Assembly: GCA_016716265.1 (NCBI GenBank)
Contig: JADJWQ010000001.1
Span: forward strand, 1,798,001-1,862,000
Source of the DNA: Planctomycetota bacterium
GTDB taxonomy: Bacteria > Planctomycetota > UBA1135 > UBA2386
Length of the DNA stretch: 64,000 nucleotides
Direction of reading: 5' to 3'
In this document: positions 43,908 through 53,231 of the stretch, one piece after another
Layout of the letters: every line of letters begins with the position of its first letter
Numbering within the stretch: position 1 is the first letter of the stretch
Position numbers and translations under genes: made by a program
The notes under the pieces: generated by a model
Databases searched by the model: none
Told to the model about the DNA's origin: nothing
What the model saw: the letters and a program-made list of their open reading frames with translations, nothing else

Positions 43908-45362
43908 TCAGCGCAGCCGCGTCCGCGCCTCGGGCTCGACCACCACCGCCCCGCCGAGCCCCTCGGTGAGCAGCGAGGCGAGCGCGAGCCGGCCGGAGCG
44001 GATCCCGAGCGCGGCTCCGCCGTCCGCCAGCTCCTCGTACAGCGCCGGGTGTGCGGCCAGGGCGGCGGCGCGCTCCGCCGGCGTCAGGTGCGCGAGCGGC
44101 CGGAAGAAGTGGTGGCCGTTGCGCTCCGCGTGCGCGATGCCGAGCGTCGCGAGCAGCGCGAGATCCTGCTGCAGCGCGAGCGCGGGCAGCGTCGTCAGGT
44201 CCTCACCGCACACGAACAGCTCCGGCGACGTTGCGCACAGCACCGCATTGGTCAGTGCGCGGAACAGCCCCTTGCAGCTCTTCGCCGACACCCCGCGGTA
44301 GCCGAACGGGCGCGCCGCCCGCAGCGCACCCGGCCGCACGTCGGCCTCGTCGAGCGCGAGCGGCGCGAACCGCAGCACGCGCCGCCAGGCCGCATGGCGG
44401 CTCGGATCGAACGTCGCGAAGCGGGGCAACGGCTGCTCGACGAACGCCAGGCCGGCCAGGAGCCACGCGCCGTCGGATTCGCGCGCCGTGCGCTCGAGCA
44501 GCTCGGCGACCGACTCGAGCGAAGCGAAGCCCTCATTGCCATCCAACGTGCAGAGCGGCCGCACGACCCCGGCCTCGCGCAACACCCGCGCGATGGCGAG
44601 CAGTCGCGCACGATCGGCTGCGACATCGCCGGCCAGCTTGATCTTGAAGTGGTCGAGGCCGTAGCGCGCGACCGCTGCCGCGAGGCTCCTCGGCAGACCG
44701 TCGTCGGGCGACGCCGGATCGATGTCGGCGTCGGTCAGCGGATCGACGAGGCCGACCGTGTGGCGCAACGCGATCGACGGCGCGGGCTCGGCGGGTGGCA
44801 GCCAGCCGTCGTCCAGCGGCGGGTCGATGGCCGACGGCGCGAAACCGAGCGCACCCTCGCGCAGCGCCCGGTGGAACGGCAGGTGCGCGGCGCGGCACAC
44901 GGCGTCGACGACCGCGCGCTCGATCAGCGCGACGCCGAACCCGGCCACCAGCGCGTCGTCGAACTCCGCGGCGGCGACCTGCTCGCGGTACGCGGATCGC
45001 CACGCATCGAAAGCGGAGGTCGCACCGTCGCCGGCCGCGCGTAGCCAGGCGGCGGCCGCGCGGTGTGCGCTGTCCGCCAGCTCGGCGACATCGTCGTCGA
45101 CGCTGCGCGCCGGGTCCTTCCGGAACCACTTCGGCGCCGCGAAGTCGGCCGCGAAGCCCTCGTGCACCACCCCGTCGCCGACCGCGATGCGGACGCGCGC
45201 GACGAGCTGCACCAGCGACGTGATCGTGACCCGTCCGAAGCGGAACGGCTGCCGCGCGGTCACCTGCTGCGACCACAACGCCACGTCCGAGAGCGCGAAG
45301 CCGAGCACTGCCATCATCGGGCCTGCCATCATGGGGACTGCCATGATCGGGCCTGCCATCAT
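43908..45362 (-). CDS. Enolase-superfamily (mandelate racemase/muconate-lactonising-like) enzyme
   Basis: 484 residues. Catalytic features of the MR/MLE subgroup: Lys pair region 'HFKIKLAGD', metal ligands in 'TLDGNE', 'LAFVEQPLP' and 'ALDEADV', and the second base Lys in 'GVSAKSCKGL'. The N-terminal cap has 'QPFRFGRVTITSL'. It is longer than the usual 370-400 residues because of loops. The start was taken at 45362, where ATG overlaps the glycosyltransferase stop by 4 nt; ATGs inside the 30-bp repeats (e.g. 45317) are alternatives. The substrate (muconate, succinylbenzoate, sugar acid or dipeptide) cannot be decided. Confidence 0.83.
   Translation of the reverse strand: MMAGPIMAVPMMAGPMMAVLGFALSDVALWSQQVTARQPFRFGRVTITSLVQLVARVRIAVGDGVVHEGFAADFAAPKWFRKDPARSVDDDVAELADSAHRAAAAWLRAAGDGATSAFDAWRSAYREQVAAAEFDDALVAGFGVALIERAVVDAVCRAAHLPFHRALREGALGFAPSAIDPPLDDGWLPPAEPAPSIALRHTVGLVDPLTDADIDPASPDDGLPRSLAAAVARYGLDHFKIKLAGDVAADRARLLAIARVLREAGVVRPLCTLDGNEGFASLESVAELLERTARESDGAWLLAGLAFVEQPLPRFATFDPSRHAAWRRVLRFAPLALDEADVRPGALRAARPFGYRGVSAKSCKGLFRALTNAVLCATSPELFVCGEDLTTLPALALQQDLALLATLGIAHAERNGHHFFRPLAHLTPAERAAALAAHPALYEELADGGAALGIRSGRLALASLLTEGLGGAVVVEPEARTRLR
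45303..45362. repeat. Two 30-bp imperfect tandem repeats at the 5' end of the enolase-superfamily gene
   Basis: Minus-strand copies at 45362-45333 and 45332-45303 match at 27 of 30 positions and encode Met-rich MMAGP(I/M)MAV(P/L). Each copy contains several ATG codons, so the gene has at least six possible start codons in frame. Confidence 0.9.
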
Positions 45363-47299
45363 CCGGGCGGGCGCGCTCGCAGCAGGCTGATCTTCGGTCG
45401 TCCGGGAAGTCGCGCCGCCGGTCGAACACGTGACCGGCGAGCTCCTCGCGAACGGGGATGCGCCACCTCGGCGGGCGGGCCCGCACCGTGCCGGCCCGCG
45501 TGGCTCGAGGCGATCGGCACGACGCGCCACGAGCCGGTGACCGTGCGCGGCGAATCGAGCTCCCCCACGTAGCGGACCCCGCCGTCGTGGGAGAGCGGCA
45601 CGACGATGCGCTCGTCGGACCCGACGAAGACCGCCGAGACGCTGCGGATCCGGGCCGGGTCGACGTAGCCGCGAAGTCGAACCTCGATCGACCAGCGACC
45701 GGGGTGCATGGCATCTGCCGCGACGTGGACCCCGTCGATCACCTGCAGCTGCACATCACCCAGGCGGAGCACGAGGACGTCGGAATCGAAGCGAACGCAC
45801 TCGAAGGGTGCACAACCGCCCTGGTCACCGCAGCGACGGAGGAGCTCGTCGAATACGGCAGCGCCGGTGCTGACCCTGCCGAGCACGACGTACTCGGCCC
45901 CGGCGCCGCGCGCTCGTCGCCCGAGCTCCGTCAGGTAGGGCACGACGCCGTCGCGCTCGTACGGGCGCCGGGCGTGACGCACATCGCCCTCGGTGTAGCG
46001 GGCTATGTAGGGATACGTGCTCAGCACGACGACCGGATAGACGTGTTCGTCCTGGAGCTCGCGCACGGCCCGGAGCTCGGCCCAGGGGTGGCGCGCCAGG
46101 AACTGCTCGAACGTCCGCACCGCGGGACCGACCAGGACTGCCGCGCACACGATCGCCCCGACCGACACGACCGGGCGACGCGCGCGACGGACCACCGCGG
46201 GAGCCGTCGTCAGGCGCACGACCGCGAGCGCGATCGGGATCACGCCCACCGGCAGCACGGGGAGCACGATGCGGGGAGCCGGCACGAAGGTGACGAGCAC
46301 GGTTCCGACATAGCAGACGGCGTAGAGTGCCACGATCCAGAACGACCCGCGCGGGCCACGAACCCAGCACACGAGGCCGAGCAGGAACAGCGACACGAGG
46401 AACCAACCCGCCGGGTCCGCCGGTGTGACGCCCTCCAGCACGGCGGCGAAACCTCCGCCCGCGAACTCCGCCGCCGCTCGCCCCGCGGCCGCGAGGATCG
46501 CCCACGGGTCGTGCAGCAGCACGGACGCCATACCGTCGAACGGCATCTCGTCGAGTCGGGAATAGTCGAGCTGTCCGAAGTGCCTGATCGCCACGGTCCG
46601 CCAGTTCTCGTCGTGAAACGGTCGGCCGAAGGCGGCCACGCTGACGAGTGCCTGCGGAACGACTCCCACACCGAAGGCCCCCGCGAGGATCCCGAGGCGC
46701 CCCAGCCGCGCTCGACACGGAAGCGCACCCGGGCCACGGGCGGTGAGCACCGACAGACCCAGCGGGACCGCCAGGATCAGCCCCTGATAGCGGGTCGACC
46801 AGGCTGCCGCCCACATCAGTCCGAGCGCGAGGTGACGACCGGCCCCGGGTCGGTCGCGAGACCGCAGGTCGAGCGCCATGGCGAGCGTCACGCAGGACAA
46901 CGCCGCGAACAGCATGTCGGTGGTGGCATTGCAGCCCATCACGACGACATCGCCATTGCAGGCGACGAGGAGCGCGGCGACCGCGCCGACCTCCGGACCG
47001 AAGCAGCTGCGGCCGAGCGACCGCGTCGCGGCGACCAGCAGCCCGGCGGACACGGCCGACACGACGCGCGCGGCCGCGAAGCAGTCCCCGAGCAGCCAGC
47101 CGAGGGCCGCCGTCAAGGCGGGGAACAGCGCGGGCCGGAAGCGATCGCGCGGCACACGACCGGCGAGGATCTGCTCCGCCATGGCGACGAAGTCGTCGCA
47201 CTCGGGGCCGAGGCTGTGGATGCCGTGCCGGGACCAGCCCAGGACGATCAGGAACGCGACGTAGCCCGCGAGCAGGATCAGCCACAGTCGGCGCGACAC
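45359..47299 (-). CDS. Glycosyltransferase family 39-like multi-spanning membrane protein
   Basis: 646 residues from a GTG at 47299 (VSRRLWLILLAGYVAFLIVLGWSRHGIHSLGPECDDFVAMAEQILAG). The loop acids after the first helix (ECDDF) sit where the catalytic Asp of GT39/ArnT/PMT-type enzymes lies. Ten or so helices follow to about residue 380, then a soluble extracytoplasmic C-terminal domain with several cysteines. It should transfer a sugar from a polyprenyl-phosphate donor. The stop overlaps the enolase-superfamily start. The GTG has no strong ribosome-binding site. Confidence 0.8.
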   Translation of the reverse strand: MSRRLWLILLAGYVAFLIVLGWSRHGIHSLGPECDDFVAMAEQILAGRVPRDRFRPALFPALTAALGWLLGDCFAAARVVSAVSAGLLVAATRSLGRSCFGPEVGAVAALLVACNGDVVVMGCNATTDMLFAALSCVTLAMALDLRSRDRPGAGRHLALGLMWAAAWSTRYQGLILAVPLGLSVLTARGPGALPCRARLGRLGILAGAFGVGVVPQALVSVAAFGRPFHDENWRTVAIRHFGQLDYSRLDEMPFDGMASVLLHDPWAILAAAGRAAAEFAGGGFAAVLEGVTPADPAGWFLVSLFLLGLVCWVRGPRGSFWIVALYAVCYVGTVLVTFVPAPRIVLPVLPVGVIPIALAVVRLTTAPAVVRRARRPVVSVGAIVCAAVLVGPAVRTFEQFLARHPWAELRAVRELQDEHVYPVVVLSTYPYIARYTEGDVRHARRPYERDGVVPYLTELGRRARGAGAEYVVLGRVSTGAAVFDELLRRCGDQGGCAPFECVRFDSDVLVLRLGDVQLQVIDGVHVAADAMHPGRWSIEVRLRGYVDPARIRSVSAVFVGSDERIVVPLSHDGGVRYVGELDSPRTVTGSWRVVPIASSHAGRHGAGPPAEVAHPRSRGARRSRVRPAARLPGRPKISLLRARPPG

Positions 47300-47532
47300 G
47301 CCGGCGGTGAACGCTGCGTGACCACGGCTTCGCGACACCACCCGATCTGTTCTCCGCGGACCGACGCGCCAGGGAACCTCCGCTGGCGCCGCCTGGGCGA
47401 GAAGCTCGCCCCGGCCGGGGGCCCTGTCAATCGCGGGAGACCTCCAGGAGCCGTTCGGATGCCGCGGCTGCGACCGGTCGTCTCGGGATCGATGCTCGCG
47501 GGCGCCGTCGCCCGGGTCCAAGATGTGGCATC

Positions 47533-48477
47533 GTGCTGGCTCCGAAACCGCTCGTCCTCGTCGTGCTCCTCGCGTGCCACTCCGTCGCGACTCAGGATGG
47601 CACCATCCGGATTGCCGCCGACGGCGACGTGGTCCGGGTCCTCGACGGCGAACGCCCGCTGCTCGCCTACCGCGCGAGCGGACACGCGTGGAAGGCGTTC
47701 GCCGAACGGCTGTGCACGCCGGCCGGCACCGACGTGCTCCAGGTCGCCCCCGCCGACCACGTGCACCACCGCGGTCTGATCTTCGCACTCGGCGCCGACG
47801 ATCACGACTACTGGGGAGAGCACTACGTCGAGGCGCCGGGTCGCCAGCGCGGTGGCCCGCTCGAGCACCTGGAGGCGCGGGCGGATTCCGGAAGGCGCAC
47901 GGCGTCGTTCGCTCATGCGATCGAGTGGCTGGCCGGGGAACCTGAGCGGGTCCATCTGCGAGAGCGGCGGCAGATCGCCGTGACCCCTGCGAGCGACGCG
48001 ACGCTCGTGACATGGCGCACCGCGCTCACCGTGCCCGACGATCACGAGCCGGTGCGGCTCTGGGGGCGGCCGTATTTCGGGCTCGGCTTGCGGTTCGCCG
48101 CGGAGATGGACGGCGAAGGGCGCTTCTTCTGCGCCAGCGGCGATGCCGGCCAGATCGTCCGTGGTGACGAGCGGCTGCGCCGCGCGACCTGGTGCGCATA
48201 CACCGCCGGCACGCGCGCCGGAGCGGTCACCGTCGCGATGTTCGATCACCCCGACAATCCTCGACACCCGGCGAGCTGGTTCACGATGGCGCGACCGTTC
48301 GCCTTCATGACCGCGACCCTCGCCCTCGCCGCGGAGCCGCTGGAGCTGCCGCCGGGACCACCGCTGGAGCTGTGCTATGGCATCGCGCTGTTCGACGGCG
48401 TCGTCGGACCGGAGCGGATCGAGGAGCACTATCGCGCATGGCTCGCCGACGACCCCACCTCCGACGACCGGCGCTGA
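47533..48477 (+). CDS. Secreted PmoA-like (DUF6807) protein
   Basis: 314 residues, GTG start, hydrophobic signal (PLVLVVLLACHSVATQ). The DUF6807 motif 'VAPADHVHHRGLIFALGADDHDYWGE' (HHRG) is clear, along with 'WFTMARPFAFMTATLAL' and 'LCYGIALFDG'. The family is named from annotation of methane oxygenase PmoA but is common in planctomycetes beside sugar dehydrogenases. Its role is uncertain, probably carbohydrate catabolism. It is followed after 25 nt by the Gfo/Idh/MocA gene, so the two form an operon. Confidence 0.88.
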   Translation: MLAPKPLVLVVLLACHSVATQDGTIRIAADGDVVRVLDGERPLLAYRASGHAWKAFAERLCTPAGTDVLQVAPADHVHHRGLIFALGADDHDYWGEHYVEAPGRQRGGPLEHLEARADSGRRTASFAHAIEWLAGEPERVHLRERRQIAVTPASDATLVTWRTALTVPDDHEPVRLWGRPYFGLGLRFAAEMDGEGRFFCASGDAGQIVRGDERLRRATWCAYTAGTRAGAVTVAMFDHPDNPRHPASWFTMARPFAFMTATLALAAEPLELPPGPPLELCYGIALFDGVVGPERIEEHYRAWLADDPTSDDRR

Positions 48478-48502
48478 GCGACCTTCGCTGCGAGAACGAC
48501 AG

Positions 48503-49852
48503 ATGACCGACACGATCACTCGACGGGACTTCGTCCGGCGGACCGGCGCGGCCGGCCTCGCCGCCCCGTTGTTCGTCCCCGCCTCCGCGCTCGGTCGCGG
48601 CGGCCATACTCCGCCGGGTGAACGGATCCGGATCGGGCTCCTCGGCGCCGGGCCGATGGGTTGCAGCAACCTCGCGAACTGCGCGGCTCACGACGACGTC
48701 GTCGTCACGGCGGTCTGCGACGTATGGAAGGCCCGCCGGGACGCGGTCGTCGCTCGACACGCCGGCACGGCACGCGGCTATCACGACCATCGCGAGATGC
48801 TCGCTCGCGACGACATCGACGCCGTGATCGTCGCCACACCCCCGCACTGGCACGCGCTGCACGCGATCGCCGTCTGCGAGGCAGGCAAGGACCTCTACCT
48901 GCAGAAGCCGATGACGCTGTACCCCGACGAGTCGCTGGCCGTGCGCAACGCGGTTCGCGCACACCGACGGATCTGCCAGATCGGTACCCAGATCCACGCC
49001 GGAACGAACTTCCGCCGCGTGGTCGAGTATCTGCGTTCCGGCAAGCTCGGCGCCCTCAGCGTCGTCCGGACGTTCAACGTGATGAACCAGGGCCCGGCGG
49101 GTATCGGCACCGCTCCTGACGGCCCGGTCCCCGATGGCCTCGACTGGGAGCGCTGGGTCGGTCCGGGACCGATGCGCCCGTTCAACGAGCTGATCGTGCG
49201 CGATGCCTACCACAACTGCTCGTTCATGTCCTACAGCGGCGGCTGGACGCCCGGGATGGCGCCACACATCCTCGACCTCCCGTTCTGGGCGCTCGAGCTC
49301 GACTATCCGGAGCTCACGAGCTGCGTCGGCGGACGCTACGTGATCCGGGATGCCGGCGACGCGCCGGACACGCAGGAGGTGCACTGGCAGTTCGGCGAGC
49401 TGGCGATGACCTGGTCGCTGGCGCTCACCAATAGCTTCGCGTTCGACTTCGGCAGGGGCAGCCTTGCACGCCGCCTGGGGATCTACTTCCACGGCACCGA
49501 CGGCACGCTGTTCACGGACTACGGTCGGCACGAGGTCGTGCCCGAAGGCGACCGGCTCGCCGACCCGTCCCCGCCACCCGAGTCGCTGCCGCCATCGCCG
49601 GGCCACGAGCGCGAGTGGCTCGACTGCATCCGCTCACGGCGGCAGCCGAGCTGCAATGCGGACTATCACGCGAAGATCGACGTCGCGATCGGCCTCGCGA
49701 ACCTGGCGTACCGACTGGGGCGTGGGGTGCGCTTCGACGCGACCACCGAGCGCATCGTCGGCGACAGCGAGGCCGCCGCACTGGCCCGCCCGACCTACCG
49801 CGCGCCCTGGGAGTTTCCCGCCTCGTATCTCGCGCCCGGCGCCGGGAACTGA
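48503..49852 (+). CDS. Tat-exported Gfo/Idh/MocA-family oxidoreductase
   Basis: 449 residues. Twin-arginine signal 'TRRDFVRRTGAAGLAAPLFVPASALG', then the NAD(P)-binding Rossmann motif 'IRIGLLGAGPMGCSN', 'DIDAVIVATPPHWHALHAIAVCEAGKDLYLQKPMTLYPDES' (catalytic Lys in EKP-like QKP) and 'ICQIGTQIHAGTNF', matching the planctomycete 'NPHWHA/EKP' type. It probably oxidises a sugar or inositol in the periplasm or on export. It forms an operon with the PmoA-like gene. Confidence 0.92.
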   Translation: MTDTITRRDFVRRTGAAGLAAPLFVPASALGRGGHTPPGERIRIGLLGAGPMGCSNLANCAAHDDVVVTAVCDVWKARRDAVVARHAGTARGYHDHREMLARDDIDAVIVATPPHWHALHAIAVCEAGKDLYLQKPMTLYPDESLAVRNAVRAHRRICQIGTQIHAGTNFRRVVEYLRSGKLGALSVVRTFNVMNQGPAGIGTAPDGPVPDGLDWERWVGPGPMRPFNELIVRDAYHNCSFMSYSGGWTPGMAPHILDLPFWALELDYPELTSCVGGRYVIRDAGDAPDTQEVHWQFGELAMTWSLALTNSFAFDFGRGSLARRLGIYFHGTDGTLFTDYGRHEVVPEGDRLADPSPPPESLPPSPGHEREWLDCIRSRRQPSCNADYHAKIDVAIGLANLAYRLGRGVRFDATTERIVGDSEAAALARPTYRAPWEFPASYLAPGAGN

Positions 49853-49870
49853 GCTCGGCCCGCCCGCAGG

Positions 49871-49917
49871 TCGATGACAGGTCGGATGACAGGTCGGACG
49901 ACAGGGCCGACGACCGG
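49871..49917. repeat. Degenerate 12-bp tandem repeats
   Basis: About four copies of TCGGATGACAGG with drift (the first is one base short, the last is more diverged) in the gap after the Gfo/Idh/MocA gene. Non-coding. Confidence 0.75.
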
Positions 49918-50074
49918 GCGGCGACGGACAGTCGCCGACCGTGATCGAGGATGATGGCACGCACGGCATCGCCGCCGGTCTCGCCCTGGTCGAGGTGAGC
50001 GCCGGACGACCTGGCGCATCGCGAAGCCGTGCGAGTCCGGATCCCCCGCGAGCGGCGGGGCCCGGGGACATCCG

Positions 50075-50755
50075 CTACACGGGTCGCTCGCCGAGCCGCG
50101 CGCGCAGCCACACACCGATGTCGACGATCTGCCGCGGGTGAACCGAGTGCGGCATCGGATAGGTGTGCCACTCGACCGGGTAGCCGCGCTCGAGCAGCAC
50201 GTCGCGGCAGTGTTCGCCACGCTCGAGGACCACGACCGGGTCGTGCGTGCCGTGCATCTGCAGCACGGGCACGCCGTGGTTCGCGAGGCTGCGCTCGGCG
50301 TCGAGCCCGGTCTCGAGCACCAGGTAGGTCGACAGCGCCAGGATCCCTGCGAGTCGCTCGGGATGGCGGAGGCCCTCGAACAGCGCGATGGCACCGCCCT
50401 GTGAGAAGCCGGCCAGGACGATCCGCTCGGACGGCACCCCGAGCTCCTTCTCGCGCTCGAGCAGCGCGCGGATGCGCGCCGCCGACTCGCGGATCCCGTC
50501 CTCGTCGTGGCGCCGGCGCAGGTCGATCTCCTGGATGTCGTACCACGCCGGCATCACCATGCCCATGTTCAGCGTGACGGCGATGCTCGGTGCGTGCGGG
50601 AAGACGAAGCGGATGCCGTGGTCCCTGGGCAGACCGAGCTCGGGGACGATCGGCTCGAAGTCGTGACCGTCGGCGCCGAGCCCGTGGAGCCAGACCACGC
50701 TGGCGCGGTGGGGCCCGGGTGGATCGATCTCGACGCAGGACAGCAGCTCGCTCAT
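50075..50755 (-). CDS. Carboxylesterase/phospholipase (alpha/beta hydrolase) family
   Basis: 226 residues, full length. 'VVWLHGLGADGHDFEPIVPEL' (oxyanion region), nucleophile elbow 'IVLAGFSQGGAIALFEGL', catalytic Asp in 'HGTHDPVV' and His in 'YPMPHSVHP'. Matches the bacterial carboxylesterase-2 / acyl-protein thioesterase-like group. Cytoplasmic, no signal peptide. Confidence 0.95.
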   Translation of the reverse strand: MSELLSCVEIDPPGPHRASVVWLHGLGADGHDFEPIVPELGLPRDHGIRFVFPHAPSIAVTLNMGMVMPAWYDIQEIDLRRRHDEDGIRESAARIRALLEREKELGVPSERIVLAGFSQGGAIALFEGLRHPERLAGILALSTYLVLETGLDAERSLANHGVPVLQMHGTHDPVVVLERGEHCRDVLLERGYPVEWHTYPMPHSVHPRQIVDIGVWLRARLGERPV

Positions 50756-50836
50756 GGCGGCCGCCGACGGTAGCGCCCCGCGCGTCCCGAAGGAAAGCGA
50801 TTGGCTCGCGCGTCGCACGCGCGGGATCATCGCTGC

Positions 50837-51925
50837 ATGGCGACCCGGATCCCGTTCCGCACGCGGGCGTTGCTCGCAGTCACCGCGACGATCGCCCCCC
50901 TCGCGTCGCAGACCGATGCGGAGCGCCGTGCCGTCGTCGCCGTCGACGAGATCTGGGCGCGCGCCCCGCACGCGGCGTTCGTCGATCTCGAACGTCACCG
51001 CGGAGCGCTGTGGTGCGCATTCCGCGAAGGCAGCGGCCACGTACCGGGCACGAACGGCGTGATCCGCGTGCTGCACGGCACGCCGGACGGCCAGCGCTGG
51101 GAGTCGGCCGCGCTGCTCGACGTCGCCGGGCTCGACCTGCGCGACCCGAAGCTGTCGGTGACGCCACGGGGCGAGCTGATGGTGCTGATGGGTGGCTCCG
51201 AGTACCGCGGTCGCGAGCGGGTCGCGATGCAACCACACGCGGCGTTCGGGCGGCCCGACGATGCCGGCGAAGGCATCACGTTCGCGCCCCCGGCGCCCAT
51301 CGCACTGCCCACCGAGGTCGCCAGCGGTCAGGACTGGCTGTGGCGGGTGACCTGGCGGGGCGACGTCGGCTACGGCGTGGTCTACCAGCCGGGCGCGGGA
51401 GGCAATCGGCTGCACCTGGTCGCGACGACCGACGGACGGAGCTACCGGTCGGTCACCGAGCTCGACCTCGACCCGGCGTCGCGCGGCGGCGAGACGACGC
51501 TACGCTTCCTGCCGGACGGCCGCATGCTCGCCCTCGTGCGCACGGAGGGCGGCGACCGCAACGCGCGCCTCGGCTGCGCGACCAGCCCGTTCACCGCCTG
51601 GACCTGGGTGACGCTCCCGCACCGGATCGGGGGTCCGGACCTGCTCGTGCTGCCCGGGCCCACCGGACCGACGTTGCTCGCGGCCGGACGCGCCTACGAT
51701 CCTGACGGCTCGCACACGGCGCTGTGGCGCGTGACGCTCGACGGCGGCAGCGACCGCCTGTTGACGCTGCCGTCGGGAGGCGACACCAGCTACCCGCGGC
51801 TCGTCCCGTGCGAGACCGACGACGGGCCGCGACTGCTCTGCGCCTACTACTCGTCGCACCTCGGCGGGCGCACCTCGATCCTGCTCGCGACGCTGCGCAC
51901 CGCGGAGCTCCTGGGCGCGCGGTGA
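50837..51925 (+). CDS. Secreted sialidase-like (BNR/Asp-box) beta-propeller protein
   Basis: 362 residues with an N-terminal signal (RALLAVTATIAPLASQ). Repeated Asp-box-like blades: 'LWCAFREGSGHVPGTNGVIRVLHGTPDGQRWESAALLD', 'LHLVATTDGRSYRSVTEL', and 'RLLCAYYSSHLGGRTSILLATL'. The fold is that of exo-sialidase-like glycoside hydrolases; full catalytic triads cannot be confirmed by eye. It begins divergently from the esterase gene, 81 nt away. Confidence 0.85.
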   Translation: MATRIPFRTRALLAVTATIAPLASQTDAERRAVVAVDEIWARAPHAAFVDLERHRGALWCAFREGSGHVPGTNGVIRVLHGTPDGQRWESAALLDVAGLDLRDPKLSVTPRGELMVLMGGSEYRGRERVAMQPHAAFGRPDDAGEGITFAPPAPIALPTEVASGQDWLWRVTWRGDVGYGVVYQPGAGGNRLHLVATTDGRSYRSVTELDLDPASRGGETTLRFLPDGRMLALVRTEGGDRNARLGCATSPFTAWTWVTLPHRIGGPDLLVLPGPTGPTLLAAGRAYDPDGSHTALWRVTLDGGSDRLLTLPSGGDTSYPRLVPCETDDGPRLLCAYYSSHLGGRTSILLATLRTAELLGAR

Positions 51926-51962
51926 CGTGACGACCGCCGGCGCGCATCACCGCCGGCGTGCG

Positions 51963-52781
51963 TCACGTGTTGCGCGCGACGTCGCGCAGCACGTCCGGCG
52001 CATCGTTGTGCGAGTGCGTGAAGCCGAGGCTGCGCTCGTACTTGACGGTCGCCAGCGCGCGAAACGCGACGATGTAGGCCCGCCGCCAGCGCGCCGAGCG
52101 GTTGCCGCCCGAGCCGTGCAGCACCCGCTCGTCGTGCACGGTGACGTCGCCGCGCGCGATCTCGACGCAGTGGACCGGGTCGCGCGCCTCGTCGACCTCG
52201 GCGACCAGCGTGTGGGAGGTCTCGCGATCGCCGTGCAACGGGCGATGCGGACGCAACGTCGGCTCGCGGTGCGACCCCGGCACGAAACGCATGCAGCCGT
52301 TCTCGATGGTCGAGTCGTCGAGCGCGAGCCAGATCGTCGCCGTGCGCGTGTCGGGAGTCCTCGGCCAGTAGGCGAGGTCCTGATGCCACGCGAACACCGC
52401 GTCTTCCTTGTGCGGGCGCTTCGCGAGGAGCTGGTCGTAGTCGAGCGCCAGCCCCTGACCCTGGAGCTGTGCGGCGATCGACGCCGCACGCCGCTCCAGC
52501 ACGTTGCCCTGCCAGTCGGGGTGGTAGCGGCGCGGCAGCATCACGTTGACGATGGAGAAGTCGTCGGCGGAGCGGGCGTAGTCGCCCGACATGTCGCAGA
52601 AGTCCTTCCCCGCGACCGGGATCTCCCCCGCGACGAAGCGGTCGTAGACGGCCTCGATGGCGAGCAGCTCGTCCTCGGACAGCACGCTGCGCAGGTGCAC
52701 GTAGCCGTCCCGCTGGAACGACTCGAACTCTGCGGGCGTGACGACGTAGCGATCGCCCTGGCGACGCTGCACGGGTTCCAT
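51963..52781 (-). CDS. Phytanoyl-CoA dioxygenase (PhyH) family protein
   Basis: 272 residues, Fe(II)/2-oxoglutarate dioxygenase fold: 'FQRDGYVHLRSVLSEDELLAIEAVYDRFV' at the N-terminus, the HxD metal pair in 'DAVFAWHQDLAYWP', the second histidine in 'VHDERVLHGSGGNRSARWRRAY'. 'CMRFVPGSHREPTLRPHRP' is typical of PhyH proteins. Substrate unknown. Divergent from the SUI1 gene (57 nt gap). Confidence 0.93.
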   Translation of the reverse strand: MEPVQRRQGDRYVVTPAEFESFQRDGYVHLRSVLSEDELLAIEAVYDRFVAGEIPVAGKDFCDMSGDYARSADDFSIVNVMLPRRYHPDWQGNVLERRAASIAAQLQGQGLALDYDQLLAKRPHKEDAVFAWHQDLAYWPRTPDTRTATIWLALDDSTIENGCMRFVPGSHREPTLRPHRPLHGDRETSHTLVAEVDEARDPVHCVEIARGDVTVHDERVLHGSGGNRSARWRRAYIVAFRALATVKYERSLGFTHSHNDAPDVLRDVARNT

Positions 52782-52838
52782 GACCACACAAGCTACCGCC
52801 TTCCCAGACCGCCCGGGAGCGTGCAACATGCCGCCGTC

Positions 52839-53165
52839 ATGCCACGCGACCGCAGCATCGTCTGGGACGACGCCTTCGGCGGCCGGCCGCCCGCCGAGCC
52901 GGCGCCGCCCGCGCAGCCGGCCGGCGACGGCATCGTCCGGATCCGGCGCGAGACCTCCGGCCGCGGCGGCAAGACCGTCACGACCGTGGCGGGCGTGCCG
53001 CTCGTCGGCGAGGAGCTGAAGCAGCTCGCCAAGGAGCTGAAGCGGCGCTGCGGAGTCGGCGGAGCCCTGAAGGACGACGTGATCGAGATCCAGGGCGACC
53101 ACCGCGATGCGGTCGAGCAGGAGCTGCGCCGGCGTGGCTTCACGGTGAAGCGCGCCGGCGGCTGA
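52839..53165 (+). CDS. SUI1/eIF1-family translation factor (YciH-like)
   Basis: 108 residues. The SUI1 domain occupies the last 80: 'GIVRIRRETSGRGGKTVTTVAGVPLVGEELKQLAKELKRRCGVGGALKDDVIEIQGDHRDAVEQELRRRGF'. Bacterial members act on initiation accuracy; the N-terminal 30 residues are a Pro/Ala-rich leader. The exact length and lysine/arginine pattern fit YciH. Confidence 0.95.
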   Translation: MPRDRSIVWDDAFGGRPPAEPAPPAQPAGDGIVRIRRETSGRGGKTVTTVAGVPLVGEELKQLAKELKRRCGVGGALKDDVIEIQGDHRDAVEQELRRRGFTVKRAGG

Positions 53166-53231
53166 GCGGCCCGGCCCAGGGCGGAATCCGCGAAACGCTC
53201 CGGGCACCATTGCGCTGTCGGGGCGATCGCG

